A model generated the notes under the pieces. It was given only the letters and a program-made list of their open reading frames with translations. It had not been told where the DNA came from and did not search any database. This document shows positions 42,489 to 52,040 of a stretch of DNA of 64,000 nucleotides, one piece after another; position 1 is the stretch's first letter, and each line of letters opens with the position of its first letter. A program made the translations under genes and the position numbers. This stretch comes from Halocynthiibacter namhaensis (lineage in GTDB: Bacteria; Pseudomonadota; Alphaproteobacteria; Rhodobacterales; Rhodobacteraceae). Where the stretch lies: contig NZ_JWIF01000022.1 in the NCBI RefSeq assembly GCF_000812685.1, forward strand, positions 20,187 through 84,186, given 5' to 3'.

Positions 42489-42882
42489 CTTAGTTTTCCT
42501 CTTTCAAGTTAATATTTTTGAGATACTTCTAAGCAGTATTTCCACCGATTTAGGCGACGACCGTCACCTCTGGGTCGTGATCTCGGCAAGATGGATATTC
42601 CCGAGCTACAAAAGGAGGGCTTGCGCTGTATCACAGCTGCGTATTGACAGCATTAAAGCCCGATCCGCACGTTATAAGTGAGAACGTCCCGCTCATCGGT
42701 TGTTGTGCAGCAGGAACCATAAAATTACGCTATTCAACTGTTGGGGGGCTATTTCGTATCTGTGCACAAAAAGGGGGAAGCCTTGTCAGCCCCTCAAAAA
42801 CCGGAAATGATCCGTTAACGGATCATATTGGACCTGCCGCAGTTTGGTGCCGCTTCTTTGATAGCATTTACTGCAATGAACT
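42489..42882. other. Intergenic region with a 20-bp perfect palindrome
   Basis: No gene is supported here. Positions 42807-42826 form a perfect 20-bp palindrome (ATGATCCGTTAACGGATCAT), about 55 bases before the IS3 orfA remnant. It could be an operator, a protein-binding site or part of a mobile-element end. The rest shows nothing recognisable. Confidence 0.5.
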
Positions 42883-43150
42883 ATGGGACTGAAACGGACG
42901 GGCGAATTTCGCCAAGATGCGGTGCGCATCGCACTGACGAGCCGGCTAACGCGTAAGCAGGTGGCGGATGATCTTGGTTGTTGGTATGTCGACGCTAAAC
43001 AAATGGATCACCCAGCATCGAGACACGGACGTGATGTCAAAAGCGGATAAACGAGCACTTGGGGCGGCACGAAAGCGGGACAGGTCCAGTGCGATTTCAT
43101 CATACAGTGAAGCCGAGGGGTGGATCCAAATTAGTACTCGAAGATGGTAG
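42883..43150 (+). pseudogene. IS3-family transposase OrfA remnant
   Basis: The ATG at 42883 opens a typical IS3 OrfA helix-turn-helix start (GLKRTGEFRQDAVRIAL then LTRKQVADDLG). An extra T near 42975 shifts the frame, after which VGMSTLNKWITQHRDTDVMS continues in the next frame. The normal OrfA end and any OrfB are missing; the remaining bases to about 43336 are not recognisable. This is a decayed insertion sequence at the border of the polyene operon. Confidence 0.75.
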
Positions 43151-43336
43151 CATTCACTTAGTTCAAGCATCCGCTCTTAATCGGCCGCGTGCAACGCATC
43201 GTACAAACACGGGGCCGGTTTCTTTTTTAATACGTATTCTGGCTCTGCTGATGCTGTAACACCCGGTGCACGATCCCAAAGAGATAGCGTGTCAACATCA
43301 CCAAAACTCACGCGGAAATTTGGTGGGAGTATGCAG

Positions 43337-44563
43337 TTAGGTCAAGCTGAAGATCAAAGATGTGTTTATCCCGCCAAAGGAAAAGTTATTAGACATGAGT
43401 GTGCTAACACCACCATTTGAACTGCTATCATTCCAGTAGTTTAATGCCGCGCATTCAGGATCGACGTGTTCAAGGTTCGCTGTTTTCGGAAACCAGTTAG
43501 ACCGCATCATTTCGATCGCGAGCCAGGCTTCTATCGCGCCACATGCGCCTAAGGTATGGCCGAAGTGGCCTTTCAGGGTGTGAAAGGGCACTTTATCCTC
43601 AAAGACTGCATGCGTCGCGTGGGATTCTGCGACGTCTCCTCGGTCCGTAGCTGTGCCATGGCCGTTAATTAGTTCAATATCTTCCGGCGTGAGGTCCGCA
43701 TCTTTCAAGGCCAAACGCATGGCTGCTTCCATCGTTTTCGCAGTCGGTTGCGTGACGTGGCTGCCATCAGAATTTGTGCCAAACCCCAGGATTTCCGCAT
43801 AGATCTTTGCGCCCCGTTGCTTCGCATGGTCGTATTCTTCAAGAATTAACGTCCCGGCACCTTCGCCAATGACCAATCCATCGCGATCTTGATCGAAGGG
43901 ACGGGGGCTTTGACTAGGGGCATCATTACGGGTGCTCGTCGCGTAGAGAGAGTCGAAGACAGCGGCCATGGAAGGGCAGAGTTCCTCAGAGCCCCCGGCG
44001 ATCATAACATCCTGTTGACCGTATTTAATCGCCTCATAGGCAAAGCCAATGCCCTGACTGCCAGACGTGCATGCACTGGAGGTTGGGATGATCCTGCCAT
44101 TGGTGCCAAAGAACACACCGATATTCACAGCGGCAGAGTGGCTCATCATTTTGACATAGCTGGTGGCGGTCAGATTGTGCATCGTCCCCTTGTCCATCAG
44201 TTCGGCGAAGGCGCTGATGGGTTCTGTGCTGCCAAAAGACGAACCATATGACACACCAAGCCGTCCAGAACGGAGTATTTCATCATCCAGCAACCCGGCA
44301 TCAAGAAGGGCGTTTTCTGTTGCGTAAACAGCAAGTTGTGCCACGCGCCCCATGCTGCGGAGCTTCTTTCGTGGGTAGCGCCCTGAGATGTCAAACCCAT
44401 CAACAGGCCCCGCAAGCCGGGTGTTCAGGTCAGTATAACGATCCCATTCCGGCATATGTCGGATACCGGTTTTTCCAGCTTCCATCTGTGCTCGGATAGC
44501 GGGCCAATCCTGGCCAAGGGATGTGACCCCGGCCATGCCTGTTACAACAACGCGACGGGTCAT
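43337..44563 (-). CDS. apeR: Beta-ketoacyl-ACP synthase, aryl polyene type (ApeR-like)
   Basis: This 408-residue FabF-like ketosynthase extends acyl-ACP chains by decarboxylative condensation. The catalytic triad is complete: Cys165 (SSACTSGSQG), His302 (INGHGTATDRGD) and His336 (KGHFGHTLGACG). It is the last gene of the operon and overlaps the ketoreductase by four bases. In characterised aryl polyene systems the homodimeric ApeR supports early elongation. Assignment rests on family and operon position. Confidence 0.88.
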   Translation of the reverse strand: MTRRVVVTGMAGVTSLGQDWPAIRAQMEAGKTGIRHMPEWDRYTDLNTRLAGPVDGFDISGRYPRKKLRSMGRVAQLAVYATENALLDAGLLDDEILRSGRLGVSYGSSFGSTEPISAFAELMDKGTMHNLTATSYVKMMSHSAAVNIGVFFGTNGRIIPTSSACTSGSQGIGFAYEAIKYGQQDVMIAGGSEELCPSMAAVFDSLYATSTRNDAPSQSPRPFDQDRDGLVIGEGAGTLILEEYDHAKQRGAKIYAEILGFGTNSDGSHVTQPTAKTMEAAMRLALKDADLTPEDIELINGHGTATDRGDVAESHATHAVFEDKVPFHTLKGHFGHTLGACGAIEAWLAIEMMRSNWFPKTANLEHVDPECAALNYWNDSSSNGGVSTLMSNNFSFGGINTSLIFSLT

Positions 44564-45285
44564 AGCATCCCTCCGTTCACGCCAAGCACCTGGCGTGTCA
44601 TATAGCTTGCATCAGGCGAGCAGAGAAAAGACACTGCCCCTGCAACCTCATCTGCGGTTCCCATACGGCGCATAGGCACGGCACCTGCCACAAAATCCTT
44701 TGGAATATCTTGTACCATCTGTGTTTCAATCAGGCCTGGGGCAACGCAATTCACGGTGATTTTACGTTTGGCCAATTCAACAGCCAAGGCTTTTACTGCG
44801 CCAATCAGGCCAGCTTTAGATGCGGAATAATTAACCTGTCCGCGATTGCCCATTTGACCAGATACAGATGACATCGCCACAATGCGTCCGCCTTTGCGGG
44901 CACTGATCATTGGCATAATAAGTGGATGCAGAACATTGTAAAACCCATCAAGGTTTGTGCGTAGGACCGTATCCCAACCTTCGGGTGACATTGCAGGAAA
45001 TGCATCATCACGGGTGACACCCGCATTCAGCACAGCACCGAAATAGGCGCCATGCTCTGATATATCCTGTTCAAGTTTAGATTTGCACTCTTCCCGATCC
45101 GAGATATCAAATTGCAGCAAACGACCCGTCCCCCCTGCATTTTGAATGCTATCGAGGGTTTCATTGGCACCAGTTTGATCACGGCCATAGTGGACGGCTA
45201 TACCAAAGCCATCCTGGGCCAATCGCACAGCAATCGCGCGCCCAATGCCTTTGCTTGCGCCTGTTACAATTATTGTTTTTTCCAT
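44560..45285 (-). CDS. apeQ: 3-oxoacyl-ACP reductase, aryl polyene type (ApeQ-like)
   Basis: This 241-residue short-chain dehydrogenase reduces the 3-keto group after each condensation. It has the NADP-binding IIVTGASKGIGRAIAVRLAQ, the NAG motif (VLNAGVTRDD) and the catalytic Ser-Tyr-Lys set (AMSSVSGQMGNRGQVNYSAS, with K in SKAGLIGA). Very close to FabG. It lies between the dehydratase (6-base gap) and the second ketosynthase (4-base overlap). Confidence 0.9.
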   Translation of the reverse strand: MEKTIIVTGASKGIGRAIAVRLAQDGFGIAVHYGRDQTGANETLDSIQNAGGTGRLLQFDISDREECKSKLEQDISEHGAYFGAVLNAGVTRDDAFPAMSPEGWDTVLRTNLDGFYNVLHPLIMPMISARKGGRIVAMSSVSGQMGNRGQVNYSASKAGLIGAVKALAVELAKRKITVNCVAPGLIETQMVQDIPKDFVAGAVPMRRMGTADEVAGAVSFLCSPDASYMTRQVLGVNGGML

Positions 45286-45291
45286 GCGTAT

Positions 45292-45747
45292 CTAGCCTAA
45301 TTCACGGAGGTTCGTGCCTTCAAATTCCAGCGGTTGATAAACGTTAAGACGCGCATTTGCCAGCATCGTTTCGTCTTTGTTCACCTGACAGTCAAATGAG
45401 GACATATCACCGAAATCATGTACCAACGAAACATGTATGGTGAGCGTCTCACCAAGGGAAAACTCTTGACGATTGAGGCTGAGGCGCCTTGTGCTGATCA
45501 GATACCCTTCGCGGATAGGCTGATCCGCATTTCGGGCCCTGATGCCACTGAAACAGGCCACGGATTGGGCCATATATTCCAAGCCAACATAAGCGGGTAC
45601 AGATCCATCGTATAGAAACGGGGATGCTTCTGTGATGGTGACTTTGGCCTGTAACGCATCCTCTGAATATTGATCGATGGTATCAATCAGGATCATCGGG
45701 GCTGCGTGGGTGATAAGCTCTGAAATCACATAATCTGGGTGTGACAT
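45292..45747 (-). CDS. apeP: Hotdog 3-hydroxyacyl-ACP dehydratase (ApeP-like)
   Basis: This 151-residue FabZ-like hotdog protein dehydrates the growing polyene. Candidate catalytic residues are His14 (ELITHAAPMILID) and Glu58 (SVPAYVGLEYMAQSVACF). It differs enough from the housekeeping FabZ of this window to be a cluster-specific enzyme. In known systems ApeP pairs with ApeI as a heterodimer; both are present here. Confidence 0.85.
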   Translation of the reverse strand: MSHPDYVISELITHAAPMILIDTIDQYSEDALQAKVTITEASPFLYDGSVPAYVGLEYMAQSVACFSGIRARNADQPIREGYLISTRRLSLNRQEFSLGETLTIHVSLVHDFGDMSSFDCQVNKDETMLANARLNVYQPLEFEGTNLRELG

Positions 45748-45750
45748 GAT

Positions 45751-46938
45751 TTATCCTTTCCCCATGATCAGGCTGATGTTGTTGCCACCAAAAGCAAATG
45801 AATTGCTGAGCAGGGCTGTTGCCCCTTCCGCTGATTGCTGTCCGATTTTGGCGAAATTCGACAATGGTATATCTGGGTCGCTACACCCATCCCATAAATG
45901 TGGCGGTACGGGCAATGTGGCGTCGTTACAGGTTAACATCAGCCACAGAAAAGCGGCCTCATTTGCGCCAGCTGCCCCAAGCATATGACCTGTCATCGCC
46001 TTGGTTGAACTGCATAAGATATCAGGGCCAAACAATTGGGCAACAGCACGCCCTTCCATGGCATCATTTAATGGGGTCGCCGTGCCGTGCAGATTGACAT
46101 ATCCAATATCAGCGGCGGTGAGATTGGCGTCTGTCAATGCCGCGTCCATCGCGCGCAAGGCGCCTGTGCCTTCAGGATCCGGGGCGTTGATGTGATGCGC
46201 ATCCGATGTTTCCCCTACGCCAAGCAAAACTATATCCGCAGGGGTACGGGTCAAAAGGAACGCAGCCGCGCCTTCGCCGATATTGATGCCATCACGATTC
46301 ACACTGAAAGGGTTGCAGATATCGGCGGATAAAGAACTTAGCGCATCAAAGCCATTCACCGTCAGCCGACACAAGGTATCTGCGCCGCCGACAATTGCCG
46401 CGTCACACATGCCGGCGTTCATATATCGGCGGGCAGCAGCAATAGCTTTTGCACTGGAGGTGCAGGCGGTTGAAATCGTGACAGCTTGCCCCTTAAGCCC
46501 ATAATATTTTGCGACGAATTCAGACAGGCCCGCGGGTTCCTGAAATTTGTAATCATAGGTGTCGGGAAATGACCCTGTGTTGATTTTCTCAATGATCCCG
46601 GGTTCCGCATCAGATAGCCCCATTGTGCTGGTGCCCAGTACAACAGCAACCCTGTCAGCGCCATAATGGTCGATCGCCTGACGGATTTCGGTGTCTATTT
46701 CTTGAAGGGCCAATAACATCAGACGATTATTTCGTGTGTTGTAATGAGGCATTTCTATCGGAATCTGGGGCAGGGGCGTTGTCACCGCCCCGACGCGAAC
46801 AGTTTGATCCGTCAGCAATCCTTTCCGCCAGACCATGCCCGATTGCACTCCAGAGAAAAGATTGGCTGCCACTTGCTTTTTACCGACCCCCAATGGGTTC
46901 ACGATCCCCAATGCACTCATATAAACTAGGTTATTCAT
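45751..46938 (-). CDS. apeO: Beta-ketoacyl-ACP synthase, aryl polyene type (ApeO-like)
   Basis: This ketosynthase of 395 residues, from the ATG at 46938 that overlaps the preceding lipoprotein gene by 8 bases, has Cys159 (TISTACTSSAKAI), His284 (VNLHGTATPLND) and His318 (KAMTGHMLGAAG). In aryl polyene systems ApeO works with the Cys-less partner ApeC, which is encoded near the head of this operon. The reading frame continues upstream to 46965, but that start is less likely. Confidence 0.87.
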   Translation of the reverse strand: MNNLVYMSALGIVNPLGVGKKQVAANLFSGVQSGMVWRKGLLTDQTVRVGAVTTPLPQIPIEMPHYNTRNNRLMLLALQEIDTEIRQAIDHYGADRVAVVLGTSTMGLSDAEPGIIEKINTGSFPDTYDYKFQEPAGLSEFVAKYYGLKGQAVTISTACTSSAKAIAAARRYMNAGMCDAAIVGGADTLCRLTVNGFDALSSLSADICNPFSVNRDGINIGEGAAAFLLTRTPADIVLLGVGETSDAHHINAPDPEGTGALRAMDAALTDANLTAADIGYVNLHGTATPLNDAMEGRAVAQLFGPDILCSSTKAMTGHMLGAAGANEAAFLWLMLTCNDATLPVPPHLWDGCSDPDIPLSNFAKIGQQSAEGATALLSNSFAFGGNNISLIMGKG

Positions 46939-47494
46939 TGGTGGCCTCAGCGGATTGGATCTCAACTGTCAGGTGACGCATTGGATCCCTTAAAGTTACA
47001 GATCCAACATAGCTTACACCGGGGGTAAAATCATAGTCTATCCGAATGTCCGGCCCGATGTCTCGGTGGATCAACCGGGCATCAGGCGCGGTGCTGATTT
47101 GTGCGCCCCTGAGCAATGCTTGCAATTTATCAAGCGGCCAATAGATTAAAACTAGGTCCGCAAGCACGCTTTCAGGTTGGACAAGATCCGGCAGCCAATC
47201 GGCAGTGTTGCTGTCAAAACCATCCACGCCCCAGCGCAGATCCATTGCACGCCGTCCCAGCATATCCAGAGCCACCATGCGGATTTCAGTGTCAGCTAGC
47301 TGCAAGCGCGCCTGCACAATAAGCTTATGCGAACCGGAGTTTACAGACATTTGCTGTGTCAGATCTGCCGTGCGATCCGGAGATACCCAGTTCGCGGTGC
47401 GTAGGTCAAGGACCGGTTTTGAACCAGGTTGTCCTGTGGGGGCAGCACATCCAACCAAGGTAAATATGACAAGGATGGTGTAAATTATTCGCAT
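46931..47494 (-). CDS. DUF3261-type lipoprotein of the aryl polyene cluster
   Basis: This 187-residue protein has a lipoprotein signal with lipobox LVGC near residue 15 and a DUF3261-like body (TEIRMVALDMLGRRAMDLRW, then LVLIYWPLDKLQALLRG). It would be anchored in the membrane facing the periplasm and probably helps polyene lipid handling with the LolA-like and MMPL proteins. It overlaps the flavoprotein gene by 10 bases. The position matches the N gene of the described ape order. Confidence 0.82.
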   Translation of the reverse strand: MRIIYTILVIFTLVGCAAPTGQPGSKPVLDLRTANWVSPDRTADLTQQMSVNSGSHKLIVQARLQLADTEIRMVALDMLGRRAMDLRWGVDGFDSNTADWLPDLVQPESVLADLVLIYWPLDKLQALLRGAQISTAPDARLIHRDIGPDIRIDYDFTPGVSYVGSVTLRDPMRHLTVEIQSAEATNE

Positions 47495-48717
47495 TGTAAG
47501 GCCACCAAATTCAGGTATTTTTTAGGGTTTCGAACAAAGACATTTGTCTCATCCCAGGCATATCCGGCCAAAACAGATACAATCTGACGGCGCACGATGT
47601 CACCTTCTGGCGATGGTGCCAATACAATTTTCTGTAGACTTCCTTCGTACCAAGCTTCTACGAAAGCCTTGAAACATTGCACGCCGACCGCGAGGGGGGC
47701 ATCAAATTCCTGCTGCCAGTCAACCGTTTCACCTTTCAGTTGTCGCAACAGCGGGGCGATCAGAAGTTCAGCGGATTTCATGGCCACGGTTACGCCTGAT
47801 GAAAAAACCGGATCGAGGAACTCTCCCGCATTTCCCAGCAAAGCAAATCGATCAGATGAGAGGGTGGTGACGTTGCTGGAGTATCCACCAATTGTCGCTG
47901 CGGGACGTTTTTCGACGGCATCGGACAGCAATTCGTGCAGATGTGGGTTCTCAGCGATCAACTGCCATAACTTGTCAGAGGCATCCCCCGTCAGGCCCGC
48001 CTGATATTGGGGTGTGGTGATTACACCGACAGAGGCTTTCCCATCGGTGAAGGGGATCAACCAGTACCAGATGTCGCTGTGATCTGGGTGGATGGATATC
48101 AAAATCTTATTGCGATCAAAGTCTTTTGTCACAAGATGATCCGAGATATGGGTGAAGATGGCTTGTCGAACCGGAAAATCAGATGGCGCTTCAAGGTTCA
48201 GAAGTCGCGGCAAAACCCGCCCGTAACCACTTGCATCGACAATAAAACGACATTCTACCCTGAAGGTTTCGCCCTTTTCATTATGGACGTCTACATGGGC
48301 ACCTGTGCTATGCAGTTCTACCGCATCAACGCTATGGCCAAAGCGCACCTCAACACCCATCTTCTGGACTTCATCGGTCAGGATTTTGTCAAAACACGCG
48401 CGCTCCACCTGAAAGGTGGTACCGTGCCCAGCCGTTGTTTTCTCGGAAAATCTGATTTCCGAACGTCTATCCTGTTGGGAGAACGCCGCGCCATCCTTTA
48501 GCTGAAACCCGGCGTTTTTTACGGCCTCATATAGACCGGCTTTTTCGAGCAAATCCATGGATTGCGCCAAGAGGCTTTCACCGATCACAAAACGAGGGAA
48601 ATGTGTTTTCTCGACAATCAACGCAGAAATACCCTGCTGAGCAAGGAAGGCCGCAGCCATGCTTCCTGCTGGACCTGCGCCGATAATAAGAACGTCGATG
48701 TTTAGTGTTTGTGTCAT
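47485..48717 (-). CDS. FAD-dependent oxidoreductase with halogenase motifs
   Basis: This 410-residue flavoprotein has the FAD-binding GAGPAG (residues 13-18), the RFVIGESLL segment, and two marks of flavin-dependent halogenases: a Lys in FQLKDGAAF (Lys74) and the WxWxIP motif WYWLIP (217-222). It ends with a DPVFSSGVTVAM segment common to this family. It may halogenate the aryl head group, as xanthomonadins are brominated. A hydroxylase or dehydrogenase is the alternative, since many such proteins are annotated only as oxidoreductases. It overlaps the MMPL gene by four bases. Confidence 0.78.
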   Translation of the reverse strand: MTQTLNIDVLIIGAGPAGSMAAAFLAQQGISALIVEKTHFPRFVIGESLLAQSMDLLEKAGLYEAVKNAGFQLKDGAAFSQQDRRSEIRFSEKTTAGHGTTFQVERACFDKILTDEVQKMGVEVRFGHSVDAVELHSTGAHVDVHNEKGETFRVECRFIVDASGYGRVLPRLLNLEAPSDFPVRQAIFTHISDHLVTKDFDRNKILISIHPDHSDIWYWLIPFTDGKASVGVITTPQYQAGLTGDASDKLWQLIAENPHLHELLSDAVEKRPAATIGGYSSNVTTLSSDRFALLGNAGEFLDPVFSSGVTVAMKSAELLIAPLLRQLKGETVDWQQEFDAPLAVGVQCFKAFVEAWYEGSLQKIVLAPSPEGDIVRRQIVSVLAGYAWDETNVFVRNPKKYLNLVALQCE

Positions 48718-51038
48718 AATTCAGCTTTGTTTTCAGTGGTGTGTCGGCCAAGCGGGGCCAGTAGAAATGCAAGAGTAACCCCAGTCAGTATCGTCACGCC
48801 GAAGGCATGTACCGCGTATTGTTGACTGAAGGCGAGTAGGCCAAAAGCCAGAAGTGTCGAAAGGGCAGACAATGTGTTCGCAAGGAAGCTGATGTGCAGA
48901 TCGTCTGCGGTGCTTTCGGCAAAAAATAGGACGTAATCCAGTCCCAAGGCGAGAACCAGGATCAGTGCGATCGCGTTGAAGAACGTGAATGTGCTGCCCA
49001 GGATTGCTAAGATTAAGGGTGTCAGGACGACTGCTAATATCGGAATGGCAGCAATACGAAGCCCTCGCGATAAACCATAACGCAGGGTTAAGAATATTGC
49101 GATGACTGCGCTAGCAATAGCGAGTAGATACAATGATTGCACTCGATATTGTGCTAATGTCGTGCTGATTTCAGCGGTGGTATCGACAAATTTCACACTG
49201 TCATCGCGTTGGGCCAGCGCGATCAGTATATCCAGATCTTGGACACCATTCAACAACACCATCTGTACGAACTGCCCTTCCTTGTCGGTCAGTGTCAGGC
49301 GGGTAACTGCGTCGAATTCTGACAAATCTGAAGGGACAAGAAATTCCTCGGCTTGGGTGTCGTACCCGGCTTTCGTTTCATAACCTATCCCCGTCAGATA
49401 ATCCGTAAGCTGTCCATCCAGTAAGGTTGCTGCAATCCACGTGCGATTTTCCGTCTGACGCGCAACGGACGGCACAAGCGAGGACACAGCCGAATAGCCA
49501 GTAAGCGCCTGATCTGCAATCAATCGATCAAGGCCGCTGACAAGACGTTCTTCGGCCTGTAGAGCGAGCTCTCGACTTGTGCTTTCGACCAGGAAATACT
49601 GCCCGGCTTGATCATTGCCGATGATATCCTGAATTGCCTGATGTTCGGTTTGTAATTCAGCGGGCAAACCTTGCAGTCGGCGGGTATCATCATCCGATTG
49701 AAACCGGATCATACCAAACCCGATAACCAATATACCTAGGACAAGAAGCATCCTTTGGGACCTTCTGTGCGAGCCGCTGCTAAGAATGATCGTTTGGGTT
49801 TTATGGGCCAGGCCGATTATCCAATCGGGCGCCTCCTGTTCTGATGCACGATCCAGAAATGGGAAAACAAAAACCACGGTCAAATATGACATCGCAAGGC
49901 CCGACATGAAGAACAACGCGATTTGCTGCAATCCTGGAAAAGGGGTGAGCGCGAAACAGGCAAACCCGATCAGCGAGCTTATAAACCCCATGGTTAATCC
50001 GTTAAAGATTGAAGCGATACGTTGCTTAGGGGACTGTGCATCGCTTGAAAATCGGCCACAACAATAGTGGAATGCGTAGTCGACTGAAACACCAAGCAGG
50101 CCAACGCCAAACACCAAAGACATCAGGTGAATTTTTTCGAATATCGCGAGGTTCACAGCCAAACCAACGACCGCCCCGGATGCCATTGCAACCAAGGAAA
50201 AAAGAAGGGGTCTGAAGCTTCGAAAGACCATAAACACCAGTGCCAAAATACCAAAAATAGAGATCATCCCCACAGAGGATACTTCGCTTTTTGCACTTTG
50301 CGTGGCAGCGGAGGCGTAGAAAATGCTTCCTGCTTTCTGAATTTCAAGCGCGGGGATTTCGCCTTGTAGATCTTCTAAAAGTGCCGTCACAGCTGGGACA
50401 AAACGGTTTTGAAAACCGGGGGATGCAACAGGGCCATTAATTTTTGCATCTATGATGAAATGAAACCGATCCTTGTCAGCAATAAATGGCAACTGGCGGG
50501 TGGGATCAATGTCAAAGCTGTGGGTGTTAAGCCCGGTCATAAAACGCGGAAACAGCAGATAAGGATCGTTGCGCAGCACATCTTGGTCGACAATGCCAAA
50601 AGGGGAATACAATTGCGCGAGGGCGCTTTGCCGGATCCCTTCTGGATTGTTTTGGGTCATAAATACGCGATCCTGCGCGGACAAAAGCCCCAGTCGGAAG
50701 GGAAATAACGCGGTACCGATTTCCTGCGTATCAGATGTGGTTTGTGGTGTAGGTGGCGTTTGAATTAAGTTTTGATCAATCAACACTTTACGAAGTGACG
50801 TTGCAGCGCTTCCAGCGCTGGATTGTTCCGTATGTGACACCACAAAGACCACACGCTGAGACACGTCTGTCGTGATCCGATTGCGTGCATCAACGGCCCA
50901 GGGTTCTTCGGTGGTTTTTTGTGGTAATAAAGCGAGCATATCACTTTCGAGCGGCAAACCCGCGCTAAGGCGCACACCGATTACCGCAAGCGCCAACGCC
51001 AGAATGCCAAGCCAACTACAGATGCCTACTTTCGTCAC
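48714..51038 (-). CDS. MMPL/RND-family exporter of the aryl polyene cluster
   Basis: This 774-residue inner-membrane exporter has two RND halves, each a large periplasmic loop and a bundle of helices, with acidic residues inside LLGVSVDYAFHYCCGRF (first half) and LALGLDYVLFFAEST (second half). It starts with GTG overlapping the LolA-like gene by four bases. It would extract or flip the polyene lipid for transfer by the LolA-like carrier. The position matches the M gene of the described ape order. Confidence 0.88.
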   Translation of the reverse strand: MTKVGICSWLGILALALAVIGVRLSAGLPLESDMLALLPQKTTEEPWAVDARNRITTDVSQRVVFVVSHTEQSSAGSAATSLRKVLIDQNLIQTPPTPQTTSDTQEIGTALFPFRLGLLSAQDRVFMTQNNPEGIRQSALAQLYSPFGIVDQDVLRNDPYLLFPRFMTGLNTHSFDIDPTRQLPFIADKDRFHFIIDAKINGPVASPGFQNRFVPAVTALLEDLQGEIPALEIQKAGSIFYASAATQSAKSEVSSVGMISIFGILALVFMVFRSFRPLLFSLVAMASGAVVGLAVNLAIFEKIHLMSLVFGVGLLGVSVDYAFHYCCGRFSSDAQSPKQRIASIFNGLTMGFISSLIGFACFALTPFPGLQQIALFFMSGLAMSYLTVVFVFPFLDRASEQEAPDWIIGLAHKTQTIILSSGSHRRSQRMLLVLGILVIGFGMIRFQSDDDTRRLQGLPAELQTEHQAIQDIIGNDQAGQYFLVESTSRELALQAEERLVSGLDRLIADQALTGYSAVSSLVPSVARQTENRTWIAATLLDGQLTDYLTGIGYETKAGYDTQAEEFLVPSDLSEFDAVTRLTLTDKEGQFVQMVLLNGVQDLDILIALAQRDDSVKFVDTTAEISTTLAQYRVQSLYLLAIASAVIAIFLTLRYGLSRGLRIAAIPILAVVLTPLILAILGSTFTFFNAIALILVLALGLDYVLFFAESTADDLHISFLANTLSALSTLLAFGLLAFSQQYAVHAFGVTILTGVTLAFLLAPLGRHTTENKAEL

Positions 51039-51622
51039 CGAAACAGCCTCGAAACCTGGCGTATTTCTCGTAGCGGCCGGATGCGATGCCCGGTGAAACG
51101 GATCACATCACGATCCCCATTCCGGCGGAATATCTCAGCGGTTTCGATATAGTCAGCACCCGTCAGTTCAATGGCACGGATAGGACCACGACCGGGCGGC
51201 ACATAGGTTAGTTTCCAGCCCTGTTCATGGGGTTCGCGCCGTGCGGAAAATTCACGTTCCAACCGGTCCCAGTCGCCTTGTAACACGGCGGCAAAGATCA
51301 GATGTAAGGCATCCGCCCCCGGAAGTTGGGACACCGGGACTTGCATCACCTGTTGCCCCTGAACCATTTGCCGGATGTTGTCTTCGCCCACGATCAGATC
51401 GCTGGCAAAGGGGGTTATCGTTCGCCAGGCAACACCTTTTTCCGGAAGCAGGTAAAATTCACCGGCAGAACGTGTCGCGCCGTTGAACCCTTCGAGGTAC
51501 CGGTCTTGTTCAAATTGCGCACTTAAGGCCTGGCCATCTTGCAAGGTAATGCTCTGTGCGACGGCGGCTAGTGGCAGCAAGCACGCAAAGATCAGGCCTG
51601 CGAATAAAGATTTTGGTCTCAT
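51035..51622 (-). CDS. LolA-like periplasmic lipoprotein/lipid carrier
   Basis: From the ATG at 51622, which overlaps the thioesterase stop, this 195-residue protein has a Sec signal (SLFAGLIFACLLPLAAVAQ) and a LolA-like beta body (GEFYLLPEKGVAWRTITPFA). It lacks anything catalytic. In aryl polyene clusters such carriers are thought to ferry the lipid across the periplasm. Its neighbours are the MMPL exporter and a thioesterase. The position matches the L gene of the described ape order. Confidence 0.82.
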   Translation of the reverse strand: MRPKSLFAGLIFACLLPLAAVAQSITLQDGQALSAQFEQDRYLEGFNGATRSAGEFYLLPEKGVAWRTITPFASDLIVGEDNIRQMVQGQQVMQVPVSQLPGADALHLIFAAVLQGDWDRLEREFSARREPHEQGWKLTYVPPGRGPIRAIELTGADYIETAEIFRRNGDRDVIRFTGHRIRPLREIRQVSRLFR

Positions 51623-52026
51623 AGTAAGTCCGGCACCTTTTTCAGAAAAACATCGGGAGAGACAAAACACATCTCTTCAGTCTTGGTGTTGACCGCGACC
51701 TGGATGGTTTCGCCTTTTGTCAACTTCGTACCGGTTTCAAGGTCTGTGATCACATATCGGATCTTCATGCGGTTCTCGACCTCAACAAACGTGGCGGTGA
51801 CCCGGATTTCTTGCTGAAACTTCAGGGGACGGACATATTTGATGTGCACATCGACGATTGGCCAGATGTACCCACTGTCGTGCATTTCCACGTAATTATA
51901 CCCGATCTTGTCAAGGAGTTCACAACGTGCCTGTTCGAAGAATTCCAGATACTTCCCATGCCAGACGATATTCATCGGATCTAGATGGTAGAACTGAACT
52001 TTCAGATCAACGGATGCTGAGATCAT
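51619..52026 (-). CDS. apeK: YbgC-type acyl-ACP/CoA thioesterase (ApeK-like)
   Basis: This 135-residue hotdog thioesterase has the family motif FYHLDPMNIVWHGKYLEFFE with catalytic Asp16. I chose the ATG at 52026 behind GAGAGG over an upstream TTG at 52044. It could release or edit acyl chains during polyene assembly. It lies directly after the ammonia-lyase gene and overlaps the LolA-like gene by four bases. Confidence 0.85.
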   Translation of the reverse strand: MISASVDLKVQFYHLDPMNIVWHGKYLEFFEQARCELLDKIGYNYVEMHDSGYIWPIVDVHIKYVRPLKFQQEIRVTATFVEVENRMKIRYVITDLETGTKLTKGETIQVAVNTKTEEMCFVSPDVFLKKVPDLL

Positions 52027-52040
52027 ATTGGGCCTCTCAA

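Noticed and set aside
43285..43325. CACCAAA/TTTGGTG inverted repeat downstream of the polyene operon
   Set aside because: The stem is short, the loop long and there is no T run, so I do not call it a terminator.
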